Source: Casuarina equisetifolia
Taxonomy: Eukaryota; Streptophyta; Magnoliopsida; Fagales; Casuarinaceae
Reading direction: 5' to 3'
Length of the DNA stretch: 64,000 bases
Assembly (NCBI GenBank): GCA_028551475.1
Contig: CM052356.1
Location: 4,288,001-4,352,000 of the forward strand
Shown here: piece by piece, positions 46,575 to 64,000 of the stretch
How positions within the stretch are numbered: position 1 is the stretch's first letter
Layout: each line of letters begins with the position of its first letter
Program-made: the position numbers and the translations under genes
Notes under the pieces: generated by a model
Databases searched by the model: none
What the model was told of the DNA's origin: nothing
What the model saw: the letters and a program-made list of their open reading frames with translations, nothing else

Positions 46575-48978
46575 GGTGACTTAGATTTGTGGCACTTTGG
46601 TGGGTCCTTGTGTGTGTAAAACTTTTCTTGTTCCTGGTTGTAATGCCAGTTCTTAATTTCTAGCTGGTTCAACATGTGGTTATAGATTCAACATCTTTGA
46701 GGAATAAATTGTGATGTAAATCTTCAACAGAAGGGTTCTCATGTAATTCTCACAGATGAATTTCTGATTGTATAATCTCATTCAAAGAGATTAACTCGAG
46801 CTGCGAAATTGGCATCAGAATAATGTTTAATAGAGGATTAGAGGGAGAACCTAATGATCTGGTTCTCCCTTTTAAGAACTTAAGGTCTTATGTACTGCTG
46901 ATTTAATAGATATGATTAACGCTGTTAGTTTGTAGAGTCATTCAAGTAATTAGCAAGTTACATAGATTCCTTTCCAAAAATTTACTGCATTAAAATGAAG
47001 ATATTTGAATCATCCATGTCGTTAGTGCTAGCAGCCGTTGATGTTACATGGCCCTCAAACATATAAAAAAACCTACCTCTAATATCTCATCTCATTGCCT
47101 GTCATGGCAGTCCACAAGCCATGTGGCTGCCAACATGTGCCATGTACTGCCACCGGATGTTTTGAAAGAGGCTTTTCAAACGTGTAAACACATCCTTGTA
47201 GTTTTTTTTTTCCTTTTTTGTTTTCTTCCCGCTACTAGAAAATGATATAAGGAAAACATGAATAAAGAAAGAAAAAAGGAAAAGGTATGTATTAGTTTTA
47301 TGTGTTCATAAGCATAGTTGTTAAACCAGGTGGATGAACATAGATGGTGTTAACTGATGCATTCTAAGATCATTAGGTTTATATTTAGGAGGGGAGTTTT
47401 GGGAATTGCGTAAGATGATCAGCAAAAGAATATGCTGATTTCCTTCCTGAATAGATTCCCTTGTGTGTAATGAGAGTGATTATGCTATAAAGTTGGATTA
47501 GCTCGAAATCCTGTTTGATTTCAAATAATTAGATGAACAGGAGGTTTGTCAAATCATTTCATCTTTGGTAATGGGTGTGTTGTTGCAGTGGAGGGACCAT
47601 TCTAAGATTGTTGGGTTATTATGTAGAAGTGGACAGCCAATCTTTCTTCTATTATCAAACCACCATTTAGCATCCATAATAAGTTGTTAGAGTGCTCTGA
47701 CAGCCAGGTTTTAGAATCTCATACCCATAACTCTATTACGTTCCACCTTTTTGTAACTTTCCCTGTTGTCTATCAGTTAATTACTGCATATCTTAGAAAA
47801 ATAGTGAAGCTTCCCACAGGGGAGGGGAAAAAAGAAGGAAAAAGAAAAAGACCAAGAAAAGGTAGTCAGATGTAACAGGGTTTTAATATCTGCTTTATCC
47901 TTGTTGTTTATGCTTAAAGCATAGATTATATCCCCTAATCTTCAAAGGGTTGTCTTTGTTTTATGAAGCAACATTGGATTCCACCATCTAGTAGCTGGAA
48001 AGAGATGGCCAGAAATAAGTCATTTCAGGAGATAAGACTGACACGGGACTCTCATGCCTCTCATAATTGAGGCTTCCTACCTCTCTTTCTCTCTCTCTTT
48101 GTCCTCAATTATTGCATATCACCAGGACGTACCTAATTTGCTCCCTACATCAACTTAGATAATCTTATACCAACAGCTTATGTGCTATATTCTGCCATTT
48201 TCTGCATTTTCTCTAGTCCCTATGTATGGCACTGTCAATGGTAAGCTATGCCTGAATCATTCTTTGCCTCCATGTTGATGCAAGAAAGAGACCCCTCACG
48301 TTGTTGTTATGACCACATGAAGATGTGCTTTCTAATCTGCGATATCTGGTCATATCAGCTACATCTGTTACATCCCACCAAATCCATTATTGAGGGCTCC
48401 TCTCCATATGCAAACAAAGGGAAAATATAAAGAAAAGATCGTACAAACAACTAAAAAATCACAGCAACTTGTGCAACATCTATCAATCAGAAGCCACCAA
48501 CCTGTAAAAACTCTTTTAAGTTTTGACCATACAACAGCGTTTGATTGGAAAACAGGATAAGCAGATTCTTGAAAAAGGTGGAACAATATTAGGAGCTGGA
48601 GATGTATGGAATCGTAATGACAGATGGGAAGTCAAATAAGAGGATGGGTTGGTAAATTCGGGATGGAATAATGCCAGAGGAACTAGCAAGCATTTTCTTG
48701 TCATCTTCCGTGGACAGCTCACAGCTCTTGTTGGAGTTCGACATGGCATCCTCCAAAAACACCCACATGAAATTATTAATTAAACCTTATTGGTCTTTTT
48801 TCTAATTTTCAGACAGAAATATCGGTATCTCCAGCTTCAAGACCTCTCTCTATCACCTACAAAAGGTCATCCTCATTCGGCTCTATATATCTCCACTACT
48901 TCGTTTGGTTTTTGTCTATCATCTTGTTCAAGAACACCCATTAGCTAGTTCATAGTAGTTCAAATTTTCATCAAGAAA
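46575..48978. other. GSH1 3'UTR and intergenic sequence to beta-tubulin
   Basis: The first ~200 bases are GSH1 3'UTR. The rest has no recognised gene. The last part is the tubulin promoter, with CTATATAT at 48883-48890 about 90 bases before the start codon. Confidence 0.55.
48883..48890 (+). promoter_or_regulatory. TATA box of the beta-tubulin gene
   Basis: CTATATAT about 90 bases before the ATG, a normal distance for a plant gene with a short leader. Confidence 0.6.
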
Positions 48979-50871
48979 ATGAGAGAAATTCTCCATGTTC
49001 AAGCAGGGCAATGTGGCAACCAAATTGGTGGGAAGTTCTGGGAGGTTGTGTGTGAGGAACATGGCATTGATGCCACTGGAAGTTATGTGGGTAATTCTCC
49101 CCTTCAACTGGAGAGGGTGAACGTTTACTACAATGAAGCCAGCGGTGGTCGTCATGTTCCTAGAGCAGTGTTGATGGACCTGGAGCCTGGTACCATGGAC
49201 AGCCTGCGCTCAGGGCCCTTATGGGAAACTATTTAGACCTGACAACTTTATCTTCGGTCAAAATGGTGCTGGAAACAACTGGGCTAAGGGACATTACACT
49301 GAAGGAGCTGAATTGATCGACTCCGTTCTTGATGTTGTTCGTAAAGAGTCTGAGAACTGTGATTGCTTACAAGGTACTCCATGTTTTCATTTCTTCATTT
49401 TTCGGGTCCTACAATGCTAGAAACTCCATACTTCAACTGATATGAACGGGACACATATCAAAGCATTTATAAGAAAATCCTTTTGCAGTCAACAGAAGCT
49501 ATGGCTTCGTAGCAAAGGCCATACATCCTCATAGACTTTATGTTTTGTTAAAAAATTCATTTCTTTCTTAAAATAGGCTTATAACGAAAGGACATATATC
49601 ATTGTCAAAGTAAAAAATACACTTACTTCCTGTGTTTTGCATGTATGCAACAGGGTTCCAGATTTGCCATTCTCTGGGAGGAGGAACTGGGTCTGGAATG
49701 GGGACACTGCTGATATCAAAGATCAGGGAAGAATATCCTGACAGGATGATGCTAACTTTCTCGGTTTTCCCCTCGCCTAAGGTCTCTGATACTGTGGTCG
49801 AGCCCTACAACGCCACCCTCTCTGTGCACCAGCTAGTTGAAAACGCAGACGAGTGCATGGTCCTTGACAATGAAGCTCTCTATGATATCTGTTTCCGAAC
49901 CCTCAAGCTCACAAACCCAAGCTGTAAGTGGAAGCTTACTACATCACATTTTTATGAACTGATATTACCTTAACCACTCAGAATTTATGAACAGAAACTA
50001 AGACCTGCGGATTTGGATTCGAGTATATCATATTAACAACTCACTTAGAAAGTTTAATAGAGAAGTTGCTTCTACTGTTCATGTATGGTGCTGAAAATTT
50101 GCAGGATGAATTGGTTTTCGAAAGTATTAATGATGTTAAGAACTTTAACTCCTTTCTTTGGCCCAGTAACGGGCAACAATATGATGCCATGTCTGTGTTG
50201 CAGTTGGTGATCTCAATCATTTGATCTCAACAACCATGAGCGGAGTAACATGTTGCCTTCGCTTTCCCGGCCAACTCAACTCTGATCTCCGAAAACTTGC
50301 CGTGAATCTGATCCCCTTCCCACGCCTCCACTTCTTCATGGTTGGTTTTGCGCCCTTAACTTCTCGTGGCTCTCAGCAGTACCGAGCACTCACCATCCCT
50401 GAGCTCACACAGCAAATGTGGGACGCCAAGAACATGATGTGCGCAGCTGATCCACGCCATGGAAGGTACCTTACAGCTTCTGCAATGTTCCGTGGAAAAA
50501 TGAGCACCAAGGAAGTTGATGAACAAATGATAAACGTACAGAACAAGAATTCCTCCTACTTTGTTGAGTGGATACCAAACAACGTAAAATCAAGTGTTTG
50601 TGACATTCCTCCAAATGGGTTAACAATGTCTTCCACATTCATGGGGAATTCAACGTCGATTCAAGAAATGTTTAGGCGTGTTTCCGAGCAATTCACAGTC
50701 ATGTTCAGGCGAAAGGCGTTTCTGCACTGGTATACCGGAGAGGGAATGGATGAAATGGAGTTCACGGAGGCCGAAAGCAACATGAATGATTTGGTTTCAG
50801 AGTATCAGCAATACCAGGAGGCGGTGGCGGTAGAGGAGGATGGGGAGTATGAGGGGGAGATGGAGAATTAA
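48979..50871 (+). CDS. TUB: Beta-tubulin, one-base frameshift in exon 1
   Basis: Subunit of the microtubule alpha/beta heterodimer. Three exons with the usual plant beta-tubulin layout: 48979-49373, 49654-49923, 50204-50871. The start MREI is the beta-tubulin autoregulation tetrapeptide; GGGTGSGMG is the tubulin GTP-binding loop; the tail is acidic ([13 protein letters not shown]). Exon 1 has 395 bases where 394 are expected. An extra T at 49219-49220, in GGGCCCTTATGGG, turns [13 protein letters not shown] into SGPLWETI and a stop, leaving an 85-residue product. Everything else is open and conserved, giving 443 aa if the extra base is ignored. Either this is a very recent pseudogene or null allele, or the base is an assembly error. 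Some residues are unusual for the family (HVQAGQ, NSPLQL), so it may be a divergent isoform. Confidence 0.9.
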
Positions 50872-51890
50872 GGGGCGTGTATGTCTTGGTTATTGTCTTT
50901 GAGTCATGACAGAAGGATTGCTTTGTGTTGAAGCATGTCATGAATAAGGGATTGTCTCATATATATTTATGTTGTGAATTTATGATTGCCACTGTTTATG
51001 TAAATGTGAAGCTGTGAAGAGACATGAAGAAGCAAATAATAACATGTGATTTGTGGGTATGGAGTTTTATATGTATATCAACATCTATAGTTACTATAAT
51101 TTGACAGTTTTGCTTCTCTTCCTCTGCTCTCTTATACTTCAAAGTTCTTTTTAAAATATGTCATTCTACTACAAACGATTATTAGTGACAAAACAAATTT
51201 TCACACATAATATTACAAGACGTGCAAAAGCAGGTTTCAATGCACAAAAGTCAATTTTTTAATGCCAAAGCAAGCTACTAAAGCTTCCAGGTGAGTAATG
51301 GCTCTACATGACCAAGCTGCAAACAAAAAGATTAAGCTAAATCGTCTCCAGAATGAAGCAATAATTTTATTAAAAAGGAAAAGTAATAGAATACAAAAAC
51401 AGAATTTTAGTGAGAGCAGCCATAACCAATTGCACTGTACATGGCAACAGCATCTCCTATTTCACCCTTTGAATCCAACTCAAAACAGCAGTTGAATCCT
51501 TTACAAACATATAATTTGGTCCATATCATCTTAATTATTTCCCAATGTTGTTGTATTTGTAAAGTCAGTAAAGAACAAATCAGAGGCAGGCTTGTGATTA
51601 CATAAGCATGGAAGGTTCTCCATACTCCCAGCAATCTAACTAAACCAACCGATCCAATAATGTCGCAAAAGAATGCTTCAAGATGACGACGACGATGATG
51701 ACAACAACCAGACATGCAAACAATTTAAAGGGACCATTTTCTCTCCATTCGAACTTAATATTATGCTTCAGGTTGTTAAAACCTTTGATGATTTCTTCCG
51801 CAAAAACTGAGATGCCTGTGTCTGCTCTCTCCCATGCTCTATCTCCAGGAAAGAGCAATTCAAGAGAAGGAATATCACCCCTCATCGGCG
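50872..51890. other. Convergent 3' ends of TUB and BSK
   Basis: About 1 kb between the tubulin stop and the BSK stop, which face each other. BSK 3'UTR probably runs down to about 51350, with a minus-strand AATAAA at 51366-51371. No further gene is seen. Confidence 0.6.
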
Positions 51891-58473
<6,583 letters not shown>

Positions 58474-59280
58474 CTGAACCCCAGAATTTAACTGCAATAG
58501 CAATTAAGTCTTGTGAAATTTTAGACGAATTTGTACAGCTACAGAGACTCCATTCTCCATGACTTATGAACAAACAACTTCCTCTTCCACCGAACAAAAG
58601 CCACCAAAAAAATTCTACGCGTAGAATCTACCATTGCAAAGCAACAAACTTAAAAAGGTCCATAACAGACCAGCTCATTTTCATCACAACTAATCAAACA
58701 ATATTAACTTCAATTTTAAGGTACCCATGTCAAAGTTTCACAATTTTAAGGTACCCATGTCAAAGTTTCACTCGAATTTTGTTTCAGAGCATTCAAAAAC
58801 TTCAAGTGAAACCAAAAAATACCAAGACGAACAGTGAACTGAAAATACAACAATCAAAACCACATCTTCACAAAATAAACAAGAAGTATAAGATTGAATA
58901 TTAGCATTAGAGCCGAAGAAAACATACCCTCTATACGATTGAAGTCTAAGTGGACTTAGTTTGACCTTCAGCTTCACAGAATTCCCGACCGCCAGCTATA
59001 AACCTAGACCAACCCAGCTCTGTGAAGCTCCGAAAGCTCCTTTATTCGCATCAAGCGCACCAACCCAGATACTAAAAAACAACGGAACGAAGCGTGCGTC
59101 CTAGAGCCAATCAAAGCGTGCACTTTTGAACCAAATCAAGCATCCAAAAAAGCACGAAAAAGTCTCACACGGAATAGTATTGAACCCCACCAAACAGAAA
59201 CTCAAGATTGGAGCCTTGAGGACCTGAGAGAACCCAGATACTCGTCCTCCTCGATTCGGTCAAACGGCATGGTAAGCAAG
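58474..59280 (-). promoter_or_regulatory. BSK 5' leader and promoter region
   Basis: Upstream of the BSK start codon on the minus strand. It holds a perfect 30-bp tandem repeat at 58711-58770. The transcription start was not located, and a leader intron is possible. Confidence 0.45.
58711..58770. repeat. Perfect 30-bp tandem repeat upstream of BSK
   Basis: The 30-base unit beginning CAATTTTAAGGTACCCATGT occupies 58711-58740 and again 58741-58770 with no difference. It lies about 240 bases ahead of the BSK start codon, in the leader or promoter. Confidence 0.95.
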
Positions 59281-62200
59281 CTCAAATTTTTCTGTCTTTT
59301 CTTCTTTCAGTGCTTTTAATATACAATTGATTTTGGAAAGTGGGAGTTAATAGAGAAAGTCTGAATCTGAGACCCCTTGAGTCGCCTCACTGCTTTTTTC
59401 TATGTGTGAATGAAAAATTTGAGAGCTTTGAGATTCGGATTGGAAATGCTGATACAGAACACCAATAAACAAATACTTTTTTCTATGTATGCGTTTACTG
59501 TGGGCTTGTGGCCGTGTCCGATTGTCTAATTTCGAGTTCGACATTATTTCCTATTTCCACCGACATCATCTTCTTTTTAAAATTTTCCACGCCTAAAGCC
59601 CCCACTATCAATTACAGACAATCATGTTCGGTGCATTCAAATAAATAGTATATTTTCTTTGTAACCGTTATCCATTTGTTGGAATTACTATCTTAGGCTA
59701 GGCAAACCTTTCTTTTTCTTTTTTCTTTTTTTTTGTCAATATATCCTTGAGGTCAATAATATGTAACGGTTAAAATAAAATAATACTTTATTAGCCTTTT
59801 TTAACTCTTAAACTTTTGATATGATGGTTAATGATTGTAACAAATGATATCAAAACTAAGATCTTAGGGCTTGTGGGTTATGATCCTTAACTTTAAGGCC
59901 TTTAGCATAATAGTCAAGAATTTTAATAAATAGTGTTATAACTAATATCATGTTCTAAATTTGAACCTTGACGTAAACAAATATATGATGTAAGTCTTGT
60001 TGGGTGAGAGTCAGCAAAAAAAAAAAAAAGATGAGGGTTGGATTGCTGACAATGATGATTACTTAAAGAGTTGACTATTAAGACGTATAACTGCTTAAAT
60101 AAAATGAATCTTAATTAATCTTAGTCATATACTTTTTGGTATATAATGGTCAATGATTTGTACTACAACACAATAAATGATACCAAATAATGACTTTTTA
60201 TATTATTTTTCTCATATATATGGGGAGATATGATGTGATAAGAATATCTTCGCTGAAGATTATGACATTTTCTATTGTGTTGGTCTTTTCGTATTGTTGT
60301 TGAAATGATGTTAGGTAAAAGAATCCAATGACCTAACTTGTATTAATAATCACGAGAAGACGGCGGATAGACTAGAAGTGGAACAATTTGGAAAAAGAAA
60401 AAGAAGAAAAAAAGGTTACGTAAAAGGATGATAGAGTTTAACAATTCCACACCTTAAATAGGAAGATTCTAGGATAGGAAAGAAAGACATGGTCGTCTTA
60501 TGCAACAACTACCTTAAAAGACTAAGTAGGCATTAAATATTTAAGTACAAAACCAGCCCTAAATGGCACTTGAAAATAATATATATATTTAAAAGTGGAG
60601 TGGAAAGAGTTTAAAATGCTGAACTGTATGTAGTGTAATAAATGACTTTGTTAGCTGTATTGTTTGGATAAGATCAATTGTTATTACTTTATTCGGATTT
60701 TCTGATAACTTCAATTTTTTCAAAATTTATCACCTGGCTTGGCTAAATAAAGCTCGGGAACTTTACTAGCTGTATTTTATATTGTAGCGCCGGCTAAGAT
60801 AATTGGAAAAAACGACAAGCATGGTAAGAGAAATATGAATACCATGCCATAATTGAAGACGCCAAAAAACCAATTAAATAATCCCTTAATTGTGAATATA
60901 TTAAATGGCACAATGAAAATGAATTGGATTTAATTAACAAACCAAATTTTGTTTAAAGGCTTAAACTGAGAAACAACAACCCTCTCAAAGCATGCAAAAG
61001 TCAATCAGAAATGTAGCCAAAATAACTATGATATTTGCTTAGCAAGGGACCTTGTTTGTAATAACCTTTTTTGTTATGTTATTTGGATGAGATGAATTCT
61101 TGCAGCTTTTATAGGATTTCTTAATAATTATAATCTCTAAATTCGTCTTTTCCTTTGACTAAGTTAAACTCCCAAACTTTGTTTGAAGTAATAAGTCTCG
61201 GTTGTTTGTCACTAGATAATTAGGTGTTTTGTATTTCCTAAAAAATGAGTTGAACAAATTTAGATGAAATATAGGAGAGGAGTTGTCAACGAGACAACGA
61301 GAAAAACTATATCAAGGAGTATAAAATCATGTGAATGGATTCCAATTGTAAAAAAAAAAAATGTACACTTGACTTAGGTGCATCGCGCACAAAGGGCCCA
61401 ATTAAGGAATCTACACTTTATTGAATGCTTGTTATAACCAAATCAATAGCTAGATTTTACAATAATTATATTCTAAATTTTGTACTCTATAGTATAACAT
61501 TGCTTGTGTTTGTAATTTGGTGGGTAAGGGAATTGAAAGAAACAATAAAAATGGTAAGAGAAATATGAATAACTTGACATAATTAAAGCCATAACAACCC
61601 AAAAATTCAAGATCCCCTTACTTGGAAATATTTTAATGGCACAATATATATAAACTAGATGTAATTAACAAACTCAAGCATGTCATTGTTTCTTTTTGAT
61701 CAAAGCCATCAAATTAGTTCCAAAACTAGTGGACTTATGAATTGGACCAAAAAATGGAAAACATAAGTTGCATCTAGTCCAACTTACCTGATTTTCAAGC
61801 TTTTTAATTTCCACCCTTGTGCTTTAATTATTCGCGAGATGTACAAGATAGCCCATGCGTCCAAGACCATTAAACTGGATGTTAATAAATGTATGGCCAC
61901 CAACTAACCAAGTAGTTAGGAGATAACTACAAGATTACACCTAGCAAATAAAAAAAGATGAGATGAGAATTAAATCTATGCCAAGTTGTTGGATATTTAT
62001 TTTGTATAAACATCTTACTTTTTTATGATATGGATTTCGTGTGTCTAACTTTATCTATTTGTTTTCTTTATTATATGTGTAACAATATGTTATAATGTAT
62101 TTTACATTATTCAAACTTAGTTATCACAAAGGACTTATAAGAGTTAAATATCCAATTTTTAAAGAAAAGTTAGTCGATCAATGACATTTATTATGTGGGG

Positions 62201-63545
62201 AGTGTCTTCAAAACTAGAGTTTTATATTAAAAAATAAGATATAAGTGAACTTTAAATGAAAAAAACCCTTTAACATTTAAAAAAAAATGACAATACCTTA
62301 ACAAATTTTATCAATAATAATAAAGTTAGACATAATAACCATATTTTTGATAAATACAAAATTCATGATATAAATCTAACCTTTAAAAAATTAGATAACA
62401 AGCTTACACATCAAGGTTACAACTTAAAAAGTAAATATATACAAAAAGTAATAAATGTTAGCATACATGCTTAACTGTTTTCATGCATGATTAATTAGAT
62501 TTAAATAATTATAAGTTATTATAAAGTTAAGTGTATGTATTGTCCATTATATTTTATGATTTTATTTTTTATGATCATATCCAACAACTTAATATGTTAG
62601 CTTTGTATCCTTTAAGGTTTAGATTTATACATTATTATTTTTTTTATATTTTTTTGATATATAATTATTATATTTGGCCTTATTGTTATTAATAATTTTT
62701 TTAGGGTATTCTCATTTTTTAAATATTTTTTTTTTCTAAAAACATATAAACATGACCTTGGCAATTATTTAGATTGGGCTTTAGACGTTGTGGCTAAATA
62801 TATAACTAAAATTACTAAAAAATTCTGATATTTATCTAAATTGTTTTACCTTTTTCTCCACAGGTACAAACTGTAAACATTGACTCCAACCGTCGAATCA
62901 AAGTCACTCACGTTCTTTCAAAGTCAAATACATTGCTTGCGGATTAAGACCTAAGCAACCCATCTTGTCCGTCCATTGAACTACTCTTAACGCAAGCCAT
63001 CCAATCGAAATCAATACATCTGACACGTGCCTTCCGGACCGAGGACCGAGAAGATCGCTTCCTATATTTACCGCAGACGCAGTCACGCGCGTGACTTTGG
63101 CACACAATCTTACCCGTTCATTCCACCGATCTCCGCGCGTGGGGCGCCGCAGGTCTTCGCCCCGACGCGCAGGGCAAAAAGATCCAAAACTCTAGATGAG
63201 CACAATAACGACGACATGATATGGCACGAGTAAGTGACGCTAAAAGATGGTTCTCGTTTTAGTAAATTTAACGAACTTTAGACCCCATTATGGAACTCAA
63301 CTACCTCCTTTTATAGCTTTGCACGTTCATTTTCAGCCAACGAAGCGAAGCAAATTTCCATATTTTGCACACTTGAAGGTACGTTGCAAACCCTAGAAAC
63401 CTTTCTCTTTGATTTTCACTGTTCGCTGTACTGTAATCTGTTTATAGCTATCTGTATATGTCTATGGTAAATGTTTATGAACATGTATGGGTATGTGAGT
63501 ATGTAATGGTGTGTGCAGAGATTTTCACGTATGTGTGGTGAAGGC
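59281..63545. other. Intergenic between BSK and the JMJ17-like gene
   Basis: Very AT-rich, no gene recognised. 60640-61000 and 61060-61690 share order and motifs (GGTAAGAGAAATATGAATA, then ATTTAATGGCACAAT or TTTTAATGGCACAAT), an old local duplication. Degenerate similar segments lie near 59815, 59902 and 60128. From about 62870 the base composition changes and CGCG motifs appear, marking the JMJ17-like promoter. Confidence 0.5.
63082..63095. promoter_or_regulatory. 14-bp palindrome with CGCG core
   Basis: GTCACGCGCGTGAC is a perfect palindrome. It contains the CGCG core bound by plant CAMTA calmodulin-responsive factors; another CCGCGCGTG lies near 63133. Location upstream of the JMJ17-like gene fits a promoter element. 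The function is inferred from sequence only. Confidence 0.35.
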
Positions 63546-64000
63546 AATGGGGAAGGGGAGACCTAGGGCGGTGGAGAAGGGGGTGTTAGGGCAGAATGGT
63601 GGTGTTTCATTGTCCGGGTCACTGAATATACCATCGGGGCCTGTGTATTACCCGACAGAGGAGGAATTTAAGGATCCTTTGGAGTATATATATAAGATCA
63701 GGCCAGAGGCTGAGCCATTTGGGATTTGTAGAATAGTTCCACCAAAGAGTTGGAAGCCCCCATTTGCGTTGAATAGGGATTCATTTACGTTTCCAACGAA
63801 AACCCAGGCAATTCACCAGTTGCAGGCGCGGCCTGCTGCATGTGACCCGAAGACTTTTGAGCTGGAGTACAACAGGTTTTTGGAGGATCACTCTGGGAAG
63901 AAGTTGAGGAGGAAAGTGGTGTTTGAGGGGGAGGACTTGGACTTGTGTAAATTATTTAATGGGGTGAAACGGTATGGTGGGTATGATAAGGTTGTGAAGG
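63546..64000 (+). CDS. JMJ17: JMJ17-like (KDM5/JARID1) histone H3K4 demethylase, 5' part
   Basis: From ATG 63546 the frame stays open to the window end (151 codons and two bases), so the gene is cut. MGKGRPRAVEKGVLGQNGG leads to a JmjN domain (IPSGPVYYPTEEEFKDPLEY to IVPPKSWKPPF, about residues 30-78), then the Q-rich linker TKTQAIHQLQAR and the start of an ARID domain (FELEYNRFLEDHSGKKLRRK, LDLCKLFNGVKRYGGYDKVV). JmjN followed by ARID identifies the KDM5 class, in plants JMJ17, which removes methyl groups from histone H3 lysine 4 in the nucleus. The catalytic JmjC domain lies outside the window. A leader intron is likely at 63379-63518 (AAG|GTACGT to GTGCAG). Confidence 0.95.

Overview
This looks like nuclear DNA of a flowering plant, most likely a eudicot. 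It is AT-rich, carries intron-rich plant genes (chloroplast glutamate-cysteine ligase, a BSK receptor-like cytoplasmic kinase, a KDM5/JMJ17-type demethylase) and has typical plant repeats (Ty1-copia, TRIM, LINE and SINE copies). I cannot name the species.

Left half (1 to about 36 kb): a decayed tandem array. A module reading [spacer, SIEVE ELEMENT OCCLUSION (SEO) fragment, inverted pair of GeBP-like gene starts, subtilase] is present as unit 1 (1 to about 22.13 kb), unit 2 (about 22.13-32.27 kb) and a shortened unit 3 (about 32.27-35.3 kb). Only unit 1 keeps a whole subtilase gene (19326-21620, SBT1.9-like, all catalytic residues present). Unit 2 keeps its last ~70 codons and unit 3 a decayed front part. 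SEO survives only as exon fragments. In unit 1 a Ty1-copia element (5138-12177) sits in the loop of the GeBP-like inverted repeat, and its empty target is preserved in unit 2 at 30399-30403. A solo LTR lies inside the copia element, a TRIM inside a third repeat (segment B), and a LINE and a SINE elsewhere in unit 1. The order of events can therefore be read: unit duplication (roughly 8% divergence by eye), then copia insertion (about 4% between LTRs), then the solo-LTR family insertion.

Right half (about 38.7 kb to the end): ordinary single genes. GSH1 (glutamate-cysteine ligase; 5'UTR exon plus 15 coding exons, 526 aa, both regulatory cysteine pairs conserved); a three-exon beta-tubulin gene intact except for one extra base in exon 1; a convergent ten-exon BSK gene on the minus strand (492 aa) with a 15-bp duplication in its lipid-anchor motif; and the first 151 codons of a JMJ17-like histone H3K4 demethylase (JmjN and start of ARID), cut by the window end.

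These genes share no evident pathway. I found no operon-like or wholly new system. The most unusual structures are the GeBP-like inverted repeat, which could make hairpin RNA, and the layered record of duplication, insertion and deletion in the subtilase array.
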